This document shows, piece after piece, positions 12,801-23,419 of a DNA stretch of 64,000 bases (position 1 is the stretch's first letter; every line of letters starts with the position of its first letter). Position numbers and translations under genes: made by a program. The DNA is from Edolisoma coerulescens. Lineage: Eukaryota > Chordata > Aves > Passeriformes > Campephagidae. The notes below the pieces were generated by a model. The model saw nothing but the letters and a program-made list of their open reading frames with translations. It ran no database searches and was not told where the DNA came from. The stretch covers positions 70,093 through 134,092 of the forward strand of contig VWZW01004039.1 in assembly GCA_013397115.1 (NCBI GenBank), in the 5' to 3' direction.

Positions 12801-15800
12801 TAATGACCAGCTCTCAAACTCAGTGCACACTGCTGTGTAATGCTGGGAAGGAACCCACCAATTCCCTAAATTCAGGGATGAATTCAGCAGCAGATCCACG
12901 TTGGCAGTCCAAAGTCAGGACACAGCAGCACCAAAGCCAACATTCTCAAGCTAAATATCTTTCTTTGGTACCGACAACAGTACACAATGAGCCATCTTTT
13001 ATTCTAACAGCAAGTGCAAATGGCTGACCAACATGCTCAAGCTACTGATTTGATCCAGTAACCCAAACTGTAGACAGGTATTTTAGTTTCTCTCACCTGC
13101 ACTTGAAGTCACAGGATCCTGCAGCCAGCAGGACATTGTTGGGGTGCCAGTCCAGGCTGAGGACAGTGGAACGAATGGGCTTTTTAATGTGTTTGCTCAC
13201 CCACCTAAAATAAAAACAAACCAAAGAAAGATTTAAAGTTTATATGGACATATTTTACCTGATTCCCACAAATCCATGAAGCACTCCTCAAAAAGATCAC
13301 TCCGTGACAACAACTAAACACATCAGTTTTGGAAAAAACTTCCATGTCCAAATCTTTCACATTCTCTTGTGCAATCTGTGAACTTTAGGGTTAGCTTAAT
13401 TAAACTTTTAAATACTATGAACAAACTCATTAAATACGTATTTCCTCACCTAAGTCCTATTCCCCTTCAAACTAATTTTTATAATGCATCAGATGGAACT
13501 CCTTGATGTGAATTTTGCACAGGAATTGCCAGGTCTCTTCCCCCCAGTGAACACAAGGTCAGCTGTGACACTGAGCTAAGCAGCATTATTTTCATGGACC
13601 ACCAAGTACAAGTCCTTCTCCAGCTCCTTCCAACAAGTTTTATAGTCACATCTCTTGCCTATTGACTTTTCTACCGTTTAATAATACAATAACTATAAAA
13701 CACAACAAGAAAATGGGGGGACTGCCAATGATCCAACCAGTGCATTCATCTCAATTATCTGCAGTGCAGTGCAAAGTGGCCCTGCTGCTGAATGCATCAA
13801 TAGTGGCCTAAATATGTCTCAGTGGATTTAGTTTATCTGAACCATTTACAAAACAGTAATGAAATCTATTATTCACTTGATGGCCTTTGGGATGATGGTG
13901 ATTTTTCTTTGATTTCACTTCCATCAGACACAAGTTTTAAGGCTCACATTTTAAAAATTATATTTCTTCAGCACATGGAGTTTTGATTCTTTTGCAGACA
14001 AGTGAGGCAGAGAAAAATACTGATAAGTGAATATGCTCAAAAGCATAAAAGTCCAAAACAATCTTTAAAATGTATTTTGCAGATGATGTCATTGTTTTTC
14101 ATCTCCACATGGCAGACTGCACACAGGACACCTGTGGTTTTGTGCCTGTTTATGCAACCCAAAGTAAGAGATAATCCACAGATTTCACCTACAGATGATA
14201 CAGCAAATGTAGTTCCAACATGTGTAACTATAAAGGGAGAAGATCAGAAGCATTAAGTTTAGATGCCAAAACGAGAAAAATCTTAATGGTGGAAATATTT
14301 TTGTGATATTCCTGTGTGAAATCTATAAACTGTGATAAAAGTACATGACAAAACACAGAACAGGTCGATGGCAAGCTCAAACATCTTCTAACAGACCACC
14401 CTGGAGACGTGACAGACTCAAACCTCTAACGACAAGAAATGGCCCAAAATAATAGATATGGAAGAAAGACGCAAGTAAAGATTTATTCATTCATTCTGGC
14501 ACGAGGTGGGGGAAGGAAATATTTATCTTTTTTCAAACACACAGTTGTAGTAAAGAAATCTTTACTCTGCAGAAATTCCTGCACTTTTAGAAAAGCAACA
14601 TATGTTTATGGCAGTCAGGCAGAACACATCCACGCCAACTTGTACTGCCTGAAAACAGGCAAAGTCAAAGGCTTTTGGGTGCTACACCAGAGTGAAGAAG
14701 AGAGGGAACCTTTTTCCCAAAACGTTAAAGTCCACAAAATAACTGGTGGGGCCATCCCTCTACATTCCCTTAATATTTTAGGAATTAGCAAAAGAGTAAC
14801 CCAGTTACCAGCTCAGCTGGTAACACCAGGCTCAGCTTTCCCGTGCAGACCATACAGATATAAAACCAGCTCACCAGTCATTTTCAGACTCGAAGTAGCA
14901 CACAGATATGAGTCGAGCTCCACTGCCCACAGCAAATTTGTTCTCCAAGGGAGACCACTTGACAAAGGTGGCAGCACGGTTGATCCTCAGGATGACGAGG
15001 GTGGGTTTCCACACGCCGTCCTTCTGGCTCCACACGTAGGCATTGCGGTCGGCGCCGCACGTCACGATGCGGTCGCTTTTGGGAGCCCAGTCAATACCTG
15101 CAAGCGAAGAGCTCACAGAATTACTTTCCCCTCATGCTGTTTGCTTTACATTAAGGCAAAACAGAGATCACCTCACAGCCTTCTGTCACAGAATGGTTGG
15201 GGGTGGAAAGGACCTTAAGGATCATCCACTTCCAACTCTGTGCCAACTCCTGTTCACTANTCACGATGCGGTCGCTTTTGGGAGCCCAGTCAATACCTGC
15301 AAGCGAAGAGCTCACAGGAATTACTTTCCCCTCATGCTGTTTGCTTTACATTAAGGCAAAACAGAGATCACCTCACAGCCTTCTGTCACAGAATGGTTGG
15401 GGGTGGAAAGGACCTTAAGGATCATCCACTTCCAACTCTGTGCCAACTCCTGTTCACTATCCCAGGTTGCTCCAAGCCCCGTCCAACCTGGCCTTGAACA
15501 TTTCCAGGGATGGGGCAGCCACAGCTCCTCTGGGCAACCTGTGCCAGGTTCTCAACACCCTCACAGGGAAGAATTTTTCCATATATCTAACCTAAATTTC
15601 CCCTCTTTCAGTCTGAAGCCATTCCTCCTTGTCCTGGCACTGCAGTTCCTGATGAACTGATCACCGAGACAGTTATTACTGTTATGTTATTCCCCTTCAT
15701 CTCTTATTCTCCAGGAGCCATTTCAAGCTGTTAGGAATACCTGTTTCTCCTTCTAGCTTTCATCAAAACTGCAGATCCCAAATTCCCAGATCCCAGGGAT

Positions 15801-18671
15801 TTGCTGGCTGAGGAAGCTCCATGGGCTGGCCAACAGGTGGAGCTCTGCAGACTGGCCAAGGCCTGTCCACCAGCACCCTCCAAACCTCTTGACTTCTGCA
15901 AGATCCCTCTCAACAGCTGAAACCCAGCAATTCTAAAACTGCACAACATCTAACAACGTTGTGTGCTTGCTGCCAGACTGCAGCCATGATCTGAAGTTTA
16001 GATAACAGGGTTTTTTTGATTAGAGGTTATCAATCTTTATGTACTGACACAATCCTTACATTTTTTCCATGCCTATTTAAGCTGTGCCATGAGAAAGGTT
16101 CACCAAGAAAAAATAACAAACTCAAAGAATAAAATAAAACCTTTGATAAGGCTGCCATTGCTTTTTTCCTCTCCTAGGCAATGAAGGATGCCTTTCTCAA
16201 CTGGAAAGTCTTATGGGAACATTATTTTTCATCTTTTCTCTAGCATCCTTTGAGATGCAGAGAGCAATCCTCAACTCTCCTGCCACCAATTATAGGTCAG
16301 TGGTTTTCCATTACTACATTCAGTATTAGAAACATCTCTTAAGCTCACAAATTGAAAATGGGATAAAAGCTATGGAAAGAATGTGTACTAATGTTATATT
16401 ACTCAAGTAGTGTTTACTTCAAAATAGGTTTTTGCTCAAAAAGTGCAGAGCTTGGTAGTCTGAAACCAGAGTTACGGGAGTTCTAGCACTGCCTCTGAAA
16501 GAGGGACCATCCTGCCTCTCTTTCCTTCTCTTGCCCACCACCTCCTCCCACCTGTTCTGATCTATTCCAAGTTTAGATTTTTAGCTTAGCAGAAAACTAA
16601 GCCAAGAGAGTGAATAAAGCTCTTCCTGGGAGTGAGCAGAGGCAGCTCCCCACAAACCTGAGTCAAGAGAAGGACCTTGTCCCCTGTGATCAGGGGCTGG
16701 AGTGACAGCAGCTGACTCACTCCTATCAGGGGTTACAAGCAGTTTGATCAGTGGATCTCCTGTGTGTAACCACAGCTTAACTCCACTCTTTACAACCACC
16801 ACAGTGTTTTGTATTCCAAAGGTACACACTGTGCAGGAAAGCAGGGAGAGCTCTTTTCCCAAGTCATGAATATCTGGCTTCTAACACTAGCAGGTACAAG
16901 CAAAATGCAAAGAAATGTCTTTGAGGGACACACTTCCTTTGTAAATGCAGCCCAAGCAACTCTTCACAAAGGAGCAGTTGTGCTCTTGGGCAGCAAGAAT
17001 TGTTGCTGCAAAATGCTGTTGGGCAGATACTTCTGCCCATTAGGGAGCTGAGAACAGAATTTGCTGCTTTGGGCAAGTGCTTGTATTAATTATTTTCATT
17101 TCCTTAAAGAATAAAGCCCTTTTAAAAATATCACCATAAAAAAAACCCCCAGTAATATAAAAGACTGCCACAGGATAATCACATTTTTTAAAATAACACC
17201 TTGTGACTCATCATGGCAGCTCTTCTTTATTTGATACATGTGGATACACAGATACTCTGGGCCTGCAATAAATGTGCTCACTGATGGCCTAAGTCCAGGA
17301 CTGACCACTTCAAATGTTTACACAGTCCCTAAAAAAGGGTATTCATTGTTGCTGAGAACCACAAAGCAACACTGCAGTCGTATACTTGATGAAATTTTAG
17401 TACTGGCACTTGAAAGGGAGCAGCATGCATCACTGTGACACAACCAGATTACTTCAGTAGACTGAAAATGTGTTCTCATTATGTCATTATAGATGAAAAA
17501 TAAGCCATAGATAAGAAAAAATGGCTCAGGAACTCCACTGAAACGTCTGGAAATGAGATAGGGCTTTTCTTTCTACCATTCACTGCATGCAGTTGAGAAA
17601 ACTGCTGCAAGGCTCTCTCTTAAGTGGGAATGCCAACCTATAAAAAGATCTATTTACTCAACACTTGCAGATTTCCTGTTCAGAATCTCAACTGGGGAAA
17701 ACAGGGGAGGCTGGAAAACTTCATGTCTGGCTCAGCACAATCTCACCTGTAATGTGTCCATTGTGTTCCTTCAGCTCGTGAGCCTTCACCCACTGGTTCC
17801 CACTCTTCTTGTAGATGTGCACTTCATGGTTATTAGGGCTAATGGCAATCTCTTGAAAGAAGAAACAAAACAATCCAATTGTACAGAAGGTTTTTTAATA
17901 CCAAATGCTATATTTGGAAAGACTTTCCCCATCTAAAACCTCTATTTGCAAATTTGAGAGCATTGTAAACAAAGGACCAAAATCCCTGGAAAATCTCCAA
18001 TAATTATGGACATTGAATCATGGAATGGTTTGGGATGGAAAGGACCTTAAAGATCACCCAGTTCCAACCCCCTGCCATGGGCAGGGACACCTTCCACTAG
18101 CCCAGGTTGCTCCAAGCCCTGTCCAACCTGGCCTTGGACACTTCCAGGCATGGAGCAGCCACAGCTTCCCTGGGAGTCTGTGCCAGGGCCTCCCCACCCT
18201 CACAGGGAAGAATTTCTTCCCAATATCCCATCTAACCCTGCCCTCAGGCAGTTTGATATTGGTACACGTACCACAGTCATGAGTACTCTGCATAGGAAGA
18301 CAACACATTTGGAACACAACAATCCACAATATAGAAAACTTGGCCAAGAGGCAAAGCTTTGTGGAACACCAGGAAGACTCAATTACCTCCTAGGTCAGAG
18401 TTGCAGCAACAGGTTTAGAAAAGCTCACATTTGGAGGACAAGTGCTTTTAGAATCATAAGTGGAACATTTAACAGGCAGAACTATGTATCTGACCATACC
18501 TCCCCTAAATGCGACCCAGAACATGACAAGATCAAAAACTGACAGCAGAAAGAAAATAGCAATTGAAAAAAAAATAAATTGAAAATGAAAATGAACTTAT
18601 TACTTACGAGTACGGTCTCTGTTCCAGGCATGGCAGGTGATTGGCTCCAGTAGGAACTGGTGTAGAGACAT
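6784..18671 (-). CDS. ARPC1A: ARPC1A, Arp2/3 complex subunit 1A (complete, nine coding exons)
   Basis: ARPC1A is the alternative p41 subunit of the Arp2/3 complex. It is a seven-bladed WD40 propeller that contacts ARPC4/ARPC5 and takes part in activation by nucleation-promoting factors. The coding exons on the minus strand are 18608-18671, 17747-17851, 14875-15097, 13097-13204, 9988-10200, 9332-9407, 8946-9139, 7916-8006 and 6784-6822. Their lengths (64, 105, 223, 108, 213, 76, 194, 91, 39) sum to 1113 nt, which is 370 codons plus stop, the same as human ARPC1A. Every junction keeps frame and has a GT donor and AG acceptor. Diagnostic pieces are MSLHQFLLEPITCHAW, GADRNAYVWSQKDGVWKP, STVLSLDWHPNNVLLAAGSC, the insert KQSIQRNISAMERFRNMDKR and the ending SSIQGLRIM. 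There are no lesions. The assembly is disturbed next to the third coding exon, at 15062-15459. Confidence 0.97.
6937..7175 (-). mobile_element. CR1 LINE 3' fragment (ARPC1A intron)
   Basis: It starts TCATAGAATCCCAGAATGGT and carries the standard avian CR1 3' text 'ccatgggcagggacaccttcc ... ccaacctggccttggacacttccaggg'. It is in an intron, inserted with its 3' end at the low coordinate. Confidence 0.9.
7916..8006 (-). CDS. ARPC1A: ARPC1A exon 9
   Basis: This exon is 91 nt and encodes the last WD40 blade, including DCRKFCTTGIDGAMTIWDFK. The acceptor TTTGCAG precedes CCAAGTGTC, and the donor GTAAA is at 7911-7915. Confidence 0.95.
8308..8515 (-). mobile_element. CR1 LINE 3' fragment (ARPC1A intron)
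   Basis: It starts AGAATCATGGAATGGTTTGG and continues 'ccagtcccaccccctgccatgg ... cagggcctccccaccctcacaggg'. The orientation is the same as the copies at 6937 and 18013. Confidence 0.9.
8946..9139 (-). CDS. ARPC1A: ARPC1A exon 8
   Basis: This exon is 194 nt. It encodes HDCCPMLFNCDDRGLLTFVS and then the insert KLDIPKQSIQRNISAMERFR, ending TLETLHQNSIT. This insert lies between blades 5 and 6 and in the known Arp2/3 structures protrudes from the propeller. The donor GTGAG is at 8941-8945. Confidence 0.96.
9332..9407 (-). CDS. ARPC1A: ARPC1A exon 7
   Basis: This exon is 76 nt. It encodes VSQLKTEFLPLLSVSFVSEN followed by SVVAA. The acceptor CTCAG is at 9408-9412 and the donor GTAAGT at 9326-9331. 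Confidence 0.95.
9914..9965 (-). mobile_element. Short CR1 3' terminus
   Basis: Only about 50 bases of a CR1 3' end are present: CAATCATGGAATCATTATGG, 'ttggaaaagacctttaggatcatc'. Confidence 0.7.
9988..10200 (-). CDS. ARPC1A: ARPC1A exon 6
   Basis: This exon is 213 nt. It encodes VFSAYIKEVDEKPASTPWGT, then KMPFGQLMSEFGGAGSGGWV and the blade SFSASGNRLAWVSHDSTVSV. The donor GTGAGT is at 9982-9987 and the acceptor CAG at 10201-10203. Confidence 0.96.
11923..11938. repeat. (CA)n microsatellite
   Basis: About seven CA units lie in an ARPC1A intron, directly after a 25-base CR1 terminus (11892-11916). Confidence 0.75.
13097..13204 (-). CDS. ARPC1A: ARPC1A exon 5
   Basis: This exon is 108 nt. It encodes WVSKHIKKPIRSTVLSLDWH and then PNNVLLAAGSCDFKCR. 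The donor GTGAG is at 13092-13096 and the acceptor TTTTAG at 13205-13210. Confidence 0.96.
14875..15097 (-). CDS. ARPC1A: ARPC1A exon 4
   Basis: This exon is 223 nt and runs from GIDWAPKSDRIVTCGADRNA to SVCYFESENDW, WD40 blades 2-3. The acceptor CAG is at 15098-15100 and the donor GTGAGC at 14869-14874. Its first 36 bases and its acceptor are repeated at 15261-15299, beside an N, probably by misassembly. Confidence 0.95.
15062..15459. repeat. 199-base tandem duplication flanking an N, probable assembly artefact
   Basis: The segment 15062-15259 recurs at 15261-15459 with one single-base difference (CACAGAATT against CACAGGAATT). A single N at 15260 lies exactly at the junction. The unit contains the 5' end of ARPC1A exon 4, its acceptor and the start of a CR1 copy. 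Overlapping contig ends joined with a placeholder N explain this best. Confidence 0.85.
15384..15660 (-). mobile_element. CR1 LINE 3' fragment (ARPC1A intron 3)
   Basis: It begins TCACAGAATGGTTGGGGGTG and runs to 'ctgaagccattcctccttgtcctggcactgcag'. The first 76 bases also appear at 15185-15260 because of the neighbouring duplication. Confidence 0.88.
17747..17851 (-). CDS. ARPC1A: ARPC1A exon 3
   Basis: This exon is 105 nt. It encodes IAISPNNHEVHIYKKSGNQW followed by VKAHELKEHNGHIT, WD40 blade 1. The acceptor AG is at 17852-17853 and the donor GTGAG at 17742-17746. Confidence 0.96.
18013..18255 (-). mobile_element. CR1 LINE 3' fragment (ARPC1A intron 2)
   Basis: It starts TTGAATCATGGAATGGTTTG and runs through the usual CR1 3' sequence to 'aatttcttcccaatatcccatctaaccctgccctc'. 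Confidence 0.9.
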
Positions 18672-18689
18672 TCCGAGTTAAAGAGATTC
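18608..18689 (-). CDS. ARPC1A: ARPC1A exon 2, start-codon exon
   Basis: The ATG is at 18669-18671, preceded by 18 bases of 5' UTR. The acceptor AG is at 18690-18691 and the donor GTAAGTA at 18601-18607. It encodes MSLHQFLLEPITCHAW and then NRDRT. The coding part is 64 nt and ends in phase 1. Confidence 0.95.
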
Positions 18690-19473
18690 CTATGTTGTAA
18701 AAAGTGAAAAAGCTGAAAGGTGTAAAATTGAAAACAAAACGCTTCAAAACGAGAGAAGTAATAAAACAAAGTTAACCTTCAACATTTACCAAGCATCTTT
18801 CAGTGCAGTTTTACAATTTATTTACAGATCACAACTTCATAAATATGTTAAAACTGCTCAAGAGCTGCCTGTGTCACACCCCCAGATATTTTCAGTAGGA
18901 TGATGGATTTTCATTGTCCTGCTTACTTTAGCTAATTGCAATTGCCCTAAAAGCCAGATACACTTGCTTCTTTGTGTATCCTCACAGACAAGAGAGCAGG
19001 TCCTCAAGAAATCTAATAAACCTATTAATTTTACTATGGAAATAGAATAATTAAAAAAATAAATATCTAGGACAAAGCTCAGTGAACTGATTCTAAATCC
19101 TGACTCGAATCCAGTACAATAAAATCTTTCAGGAGGCCAAACTGATGTGTAACTGTGATCTGCTGATACATTATTTGACAAAACCATTTAGATGTATCCT
19201 AGGGAAAAATTACTAAGATTAGTAATTAACTAATTAGCAATTTCTTCAAATTAATTCTAGCACTGAACTGTTTGATAGTCAGGGCTTTCACCCCATGAGA
19301 CTCAAACAGTAAAAGAACAAGATGAATCACTGTAGTTTGTGAGTATTTTGTTTAAAAAAGGCTAAATATCTACTTTTTTCTTTTAACTTATGGCTGTTAA
19401 AAGAAACAGTGCTGAACACTTGCAATTAGAGGCACATCCATCCACAGACACAAAGTTGTTCAAAATATTTTTA

Positions 19474-19665
19474 TTATCTTCCATCCATTTATGCTGCCCT
19501 TTGTTAATACAGGACATCGAATAGTATATTTTTGAAATTAAAGTATTTTAGGCCTTAAAGTATTTTAGATATCAAAATATTTTAGGCATTAAAATATTTT
19601 AGATATTAAAATATAGTATTCTATGTCCTGTATTAACCAGGGCAGCATAAATGGATGGAAGATAA
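19474..19665. repeat. 192-base near-perfect palindrome (long hairpin) in ARPC1A intron 1
   Basis: The left arm starts TTATCTTCCATCCATTTATG and the right arm ends CATAAATGGATGGAAGATAA, its exact reverse complement. Pairing continues through the 'gctgccct ... ttaatacaggacat' block to an AT-rich centre of repeated TATTTTAG units around GATATC (19568-19573). Only scattered mismatches are seen. It is non-coding. It could be a MITE-like element or a local inverted duplication. Confidence 0.85.
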
Positions 19666-21539
19666 CGTCCCAGGAACTCAAGGTCACCTGTATTAATAAA
19701 AATGTGCACAGTTCAATACATCCAACTTGGATTTGTCAATTCCTTTCATATCTTCCACTAATTTTCACAGCAATTTACCACTGATGGATCAAAGCATTTT
19801 TACCCCCACACATCCATCTTAAAAGAACTATCTCCGTGATGTCATTCCAAGACATCCACACCCATTATAGCCTGGAATTACAACATAACCAAGTATGGCC
19901 ATGTTAGCAGAGGGTGGAGACTTCAGGACAAGGTAGGAATTTGGAAGCAAACAGGAAATGAATGTCAAATCCAACAGAAACTCAGGAGTGAAAGAAGGAT
20001 GAGTGTGCTCTTACAGAGCCTCAGGAATTACCATCACACCACCAGTTTAACACACACCTTGAAAGAGCTGAATCTTGGAGCAGAGGTGAGACAGTATTTC
20101 ACCAATGCAAGTAACTGGAGAGACTTTTTATTTTATTTCATTTTTTGTTTAAGGAAATCAAACACTGTTATTCTAAAAATATGCGAATTAGGGTTGCATT
20201 TCAAATGTACTTCAAATACAACTTTTAACAATACGAGCTTTAAGTCCAGCTCACAATTTTAACCACCACGATTTTCATGTTTCTTATAATAATCACATAC
20301 CAATCAAACGAAGTATTAAATACACACAGTCCCAGGCAAAATAATTAATTATTTTTTGTTAATGTGAGTATGTTGACATAATCTGGGTTACCTCTGCCCT
20401 GGGACATCCATCATTTGAGAGTCCACATGTGAATATAAGCAAGACACAACTGCAAAGTGCTTCTTCCAGGATCTTGCTTTAGCTCATGCCAACATTCAGT
20501 AGCAGCACATTTCCATATACAGGAAAAGTTCAAGAGCTGTTCCACCAACAAGGAATGCTCAGCCTTTGCTACTCTTTCCGAAATAAAATGTAAAAATACC
20601 CAGTCTCCTCTCCCCAAGGAATGCAGCTATTTTGAAACACTTTCTAATACAACTGTGCTATTTTATTCAGAGATTGGTATTACATATAAAACATGGTCCC
20701 ATCCTGACTCCTAGTTCAGGTATTTTCACTCAGCTGTTCCCAAAACCAACCCGAAGTTGTCTGACCCATTCCTTCCCATTGATTGAGTTACTTGAGCTCC
20801 ATAACTGGCTACAAGTGACTGTTTTCCATTTTGGTTTGGTTACAAACCTATAAAACACAACACTGATGATAACCTCAAAAAGCAGTGCTATTTTTGTCTC
20901 CTCATAGGTAAACCAATATTTTCTTTGGGAAGATAAATCTTAAAGAAGTTTTCCAGTTATATTTATTCCTTACTAATACGCAGACAAAATCCAACTCATA
21001 TTTCACTAGGGAAAATGCCACTGGCTTTATGATTCTTGACAAATTAATAACCTCAAAGCCTTCCTGTCACCCAACCTCAGAATCTCACATGGGAAAGATA
21101 CTGGTATGACTGTGTTAACAAGTACTTAATGCAGCTCTCCCTGAGTCTTATTTCAAATGAAAAGCAACTGACTTGGAATTTCAATAAAATATTTTAAAAT
21201 GGAGAAAAAAAGGGAAATCTTGCACCTCTGTAGAGCAGGAGTTCATTCAGTACAAGGCCTGAGAGGATCGAGGTTGGGATGTACAGGACTCGGCTGCTGT
21301 CACCTCTCAGCGGGGTGACAAATATGTGGTGGAAGCCCATCCCTGGACAAGGAACCAGCCAGGATACGGACTCAGAAGTGGAGATGGAATGTACGTGTGT
21401 GACAGCGAGAAAGGGATCTTTTTAATCCTTGCCTAGTCTCGGGGCACCTACACCCCTTCCCAACACCTGGAAGCGAAGCACCTGTGATGAAGGACAGCCT
21501 CCTACCACTGTCACTCCCTTCCAAGTCACTCAGCGCAGA

Positions 21540-22130
21540 TTTCCCGGGGGGGTGACTCCTCTCGGGCACCTCCCGACCCAGGACACCGTTAGCAGGATAA
21601 AGCCGCCGGATGGGGATGGATTGTGGGCTGCGGCCCTGCCAACACAGGGGCACGGCGGGGGATGTGCGGAGGCTGTAGGGGGTACAGCGGGGGATATATG
21701 GGGGAGCACGGCGGGGGATATGAGGGGCACCTCCTCGTCCCCGCCTCTCCCCGGCCCCTCAGGGCGATGGGGCGAGCGGTGCCCATCGCCTCACCCTCAG
21801 CAGGGCGTCCCCAGCCCCTGGGGGCAGCGATGCTGCGGTGCCTCCCCCCCGCCCTCCCCTCACGCCGGCGGGTGCGCAGGCTGCCCCCGCCCGCCGCGCA
21901 TCGCTGCCGTGGCCGGGACTCACCTGAGGCGGCGGGGGCGGAGCGGGACCCGCGGACTCTGGGCAGTCAACGCGACTCCGCTCCGGCGGCGGGAGAGGCC
22001 GAGCGGGCCCGGCTCTGACACGGGCGGCAGGAAACGCGCTCCGCGCCTGCGCCGCCAGCGCCTCCCCACACAAAGGGCGGAGCGGCGCCTGCGCGGCCCC
22101 TCAGGGCGGGGCGGGAGACTCTGGGAATTA
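21540..22130. promoter_or_regulatory. CpG island over the ARPC1A promoter
   Basis: A dense CpG block stands in otherwise AT-rich surroundings and ends abruptly at a CR1 copy near 22140. At 22115-22129 it also contains AGACTCTGGGAATT, whose reverse complement AATTCCCAGAGTCT resembles the ZNF143 site core (AATTCCCAGA). Confidence 0.7.
21924..22020 (-). promoter_or_regulatory. ARPC1A: ARPC1A non-coding first exon and core promoter (upstream end approximate)
   Basis: The donor CCTCAG|GTGAG has its GT at 21922-21923. It matches the 5' UTR acceptor of the start-codon exon at 18690, giving an intron of about 3.2 kb. The exon contains the 22-base element 21954-21975 shared with the ARPC1B first exon. 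The transcription start is not determined. Confidence 0.65.
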
Positions 22131-22139
22131 AGGAATTGA

Positions 22140-22995
22140 CAAGGTAAGGAGAGACCTTTAAGGTCATGAAATCCGGCTGTTAATCCACCCCCGCCACCTT
22201 GACCCCTAAATCACATCAGCCAGGCGGCTCTTAAACGTCTCCAGGGGTGGTGAGTCCATCACCTACCTGGACAAGCTGTTCTGACTACCCAAACAGTGAA
22301 AAAAAATTTCTAACATCTAACCTGACTCTCCAGTGCCTCAGCTTAAGGCCGTTTCCTTCAGTCCTCTCACTGCAGACACGGTAGAAAAGACTGGATCCCA
22401 ATTCAATACGCTCCCCATTCAGGTCTCCTACTGTAGTCAGCCTGGAGGATGAGGAAGGAAAAAAAGAGGAAAAAAAAAGGAAGGTATCTCCCCTGCTCTG
22501 ATTGTTTCTCTGAGGAGAAAAAAACCAAAGGCGTGTTTTTTAATTATTCGCAGTAGATGACTCCCAAAATACAGAGGTGCCACAATACTGGACACAAACA
22601 CCAGGTTGGGGTCCCAACCAGCAACACTCAAAACCCATCCTACAGAATACATCGCAGAGAACGTGTACTGCAAGTGAGGCATCGCCGATATACTGGAGAC
22701 AAAACACCACAAATATGAGAGCAAATAAATCCACACTGAGGTCCCCCCTGGACCTCCTCGAGACTAACCAAACCCAGTTCCCTCAGCCATGCCTCATAAG
22801 GTTTTCTAGACCTTTTGTGAGCCTTTTGCCCTCCTCTGGACATGCTCCAGCACCTCAATGTCCTTTTTGAAGTGAGGGACCCAAAACTGAAGCACTCAAG
22901 GCGACACAGCACCCAAGGCGCTGTGTCACCAAGGCCAAGTACAGGGGGATGATCACTGCCCTGGTCCTGCTGGCCACACTATCCCTGATAGAGGC
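22140..22995 (-). mobile_element. Long diverged CR1 LINE fragment(s)
   Basis: It begins with 'gagacctttaaggtcatgaaatcc' and carries CR1 3' text such as 'ctggacaagctgttctgac ... catctaacctgactctccagtgcctcagcttaaggcc'. From 22735 it continues with 'cctcagccatgcctcataaggttttctagacc ... tggccacactatccctgatagaggccaagatgcc'. The stretch 22440-22735 between them is more diverged, or is an insertion. It starts directly upstream of the ARPC1A CpG island. Confidence 0.75.
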
Positions 22996-23415
22996 CAAGA
23001 TGCCACAGGAGGGGACAGGGCTACTCTGGAGCCAGGCTGGGAAAGCTGGGGGTGTTCAGTCTGGAGAAGAGTAGGCTCCAACGAGACCTTAGAGCCCCTT
23101 CCAGGGCCTAAAGGGGCTCCAAGAGAGCTGGAGAGGGACTTTGGGCAAGGGCATGGAGGGACAGGACAAGAGGGAATATCTTCCCTCTGACAAAGAGCAG
23201 GATTAGGTGGGACATTGGGAAGAAATTTTTCCCTGTGAGGGTGGTAAGGCCCTGGCACAGGTTGCCCAGAGAAGCTGGAAGTGTCCAAGGCCAGGTTGGA
23301 CAGGGCTTGGAGCAACCTGGGCTAGTGGAAGGTGTCCCTGCCCATGGCAGAGGGGTAGAACTGGATGATCTTTAAGGTCCATTCCAACCCAAACCAATCC
23401 ATGATTCTGTGATTG
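22996..23415 (+). mobile_element. CR1 LINE 3' fragment, plus orientation
   Basis: It runs in the forward sense: 'ctctggagccaggctgggaaagctgggggtgttcagtctggagaagagtaggctcc ... gcacaggttgcccagagaagctgg ... ccatgattctgtga', ending at the ATTCTRTG-type CR1 3' terminus. It directly abuts the oppositely oriented CR1 block before it. Confidence 0.9.
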
Positions 23416-23419
23416 AGAG

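Noticed and set aside
14439..15218. 259-codon plus-strand frame at 14439-15218
   Set aside because: It is antisense to ARPC1A exon 4 and continues through intron and the duplicated segment. It shows no similarity to any known protein.
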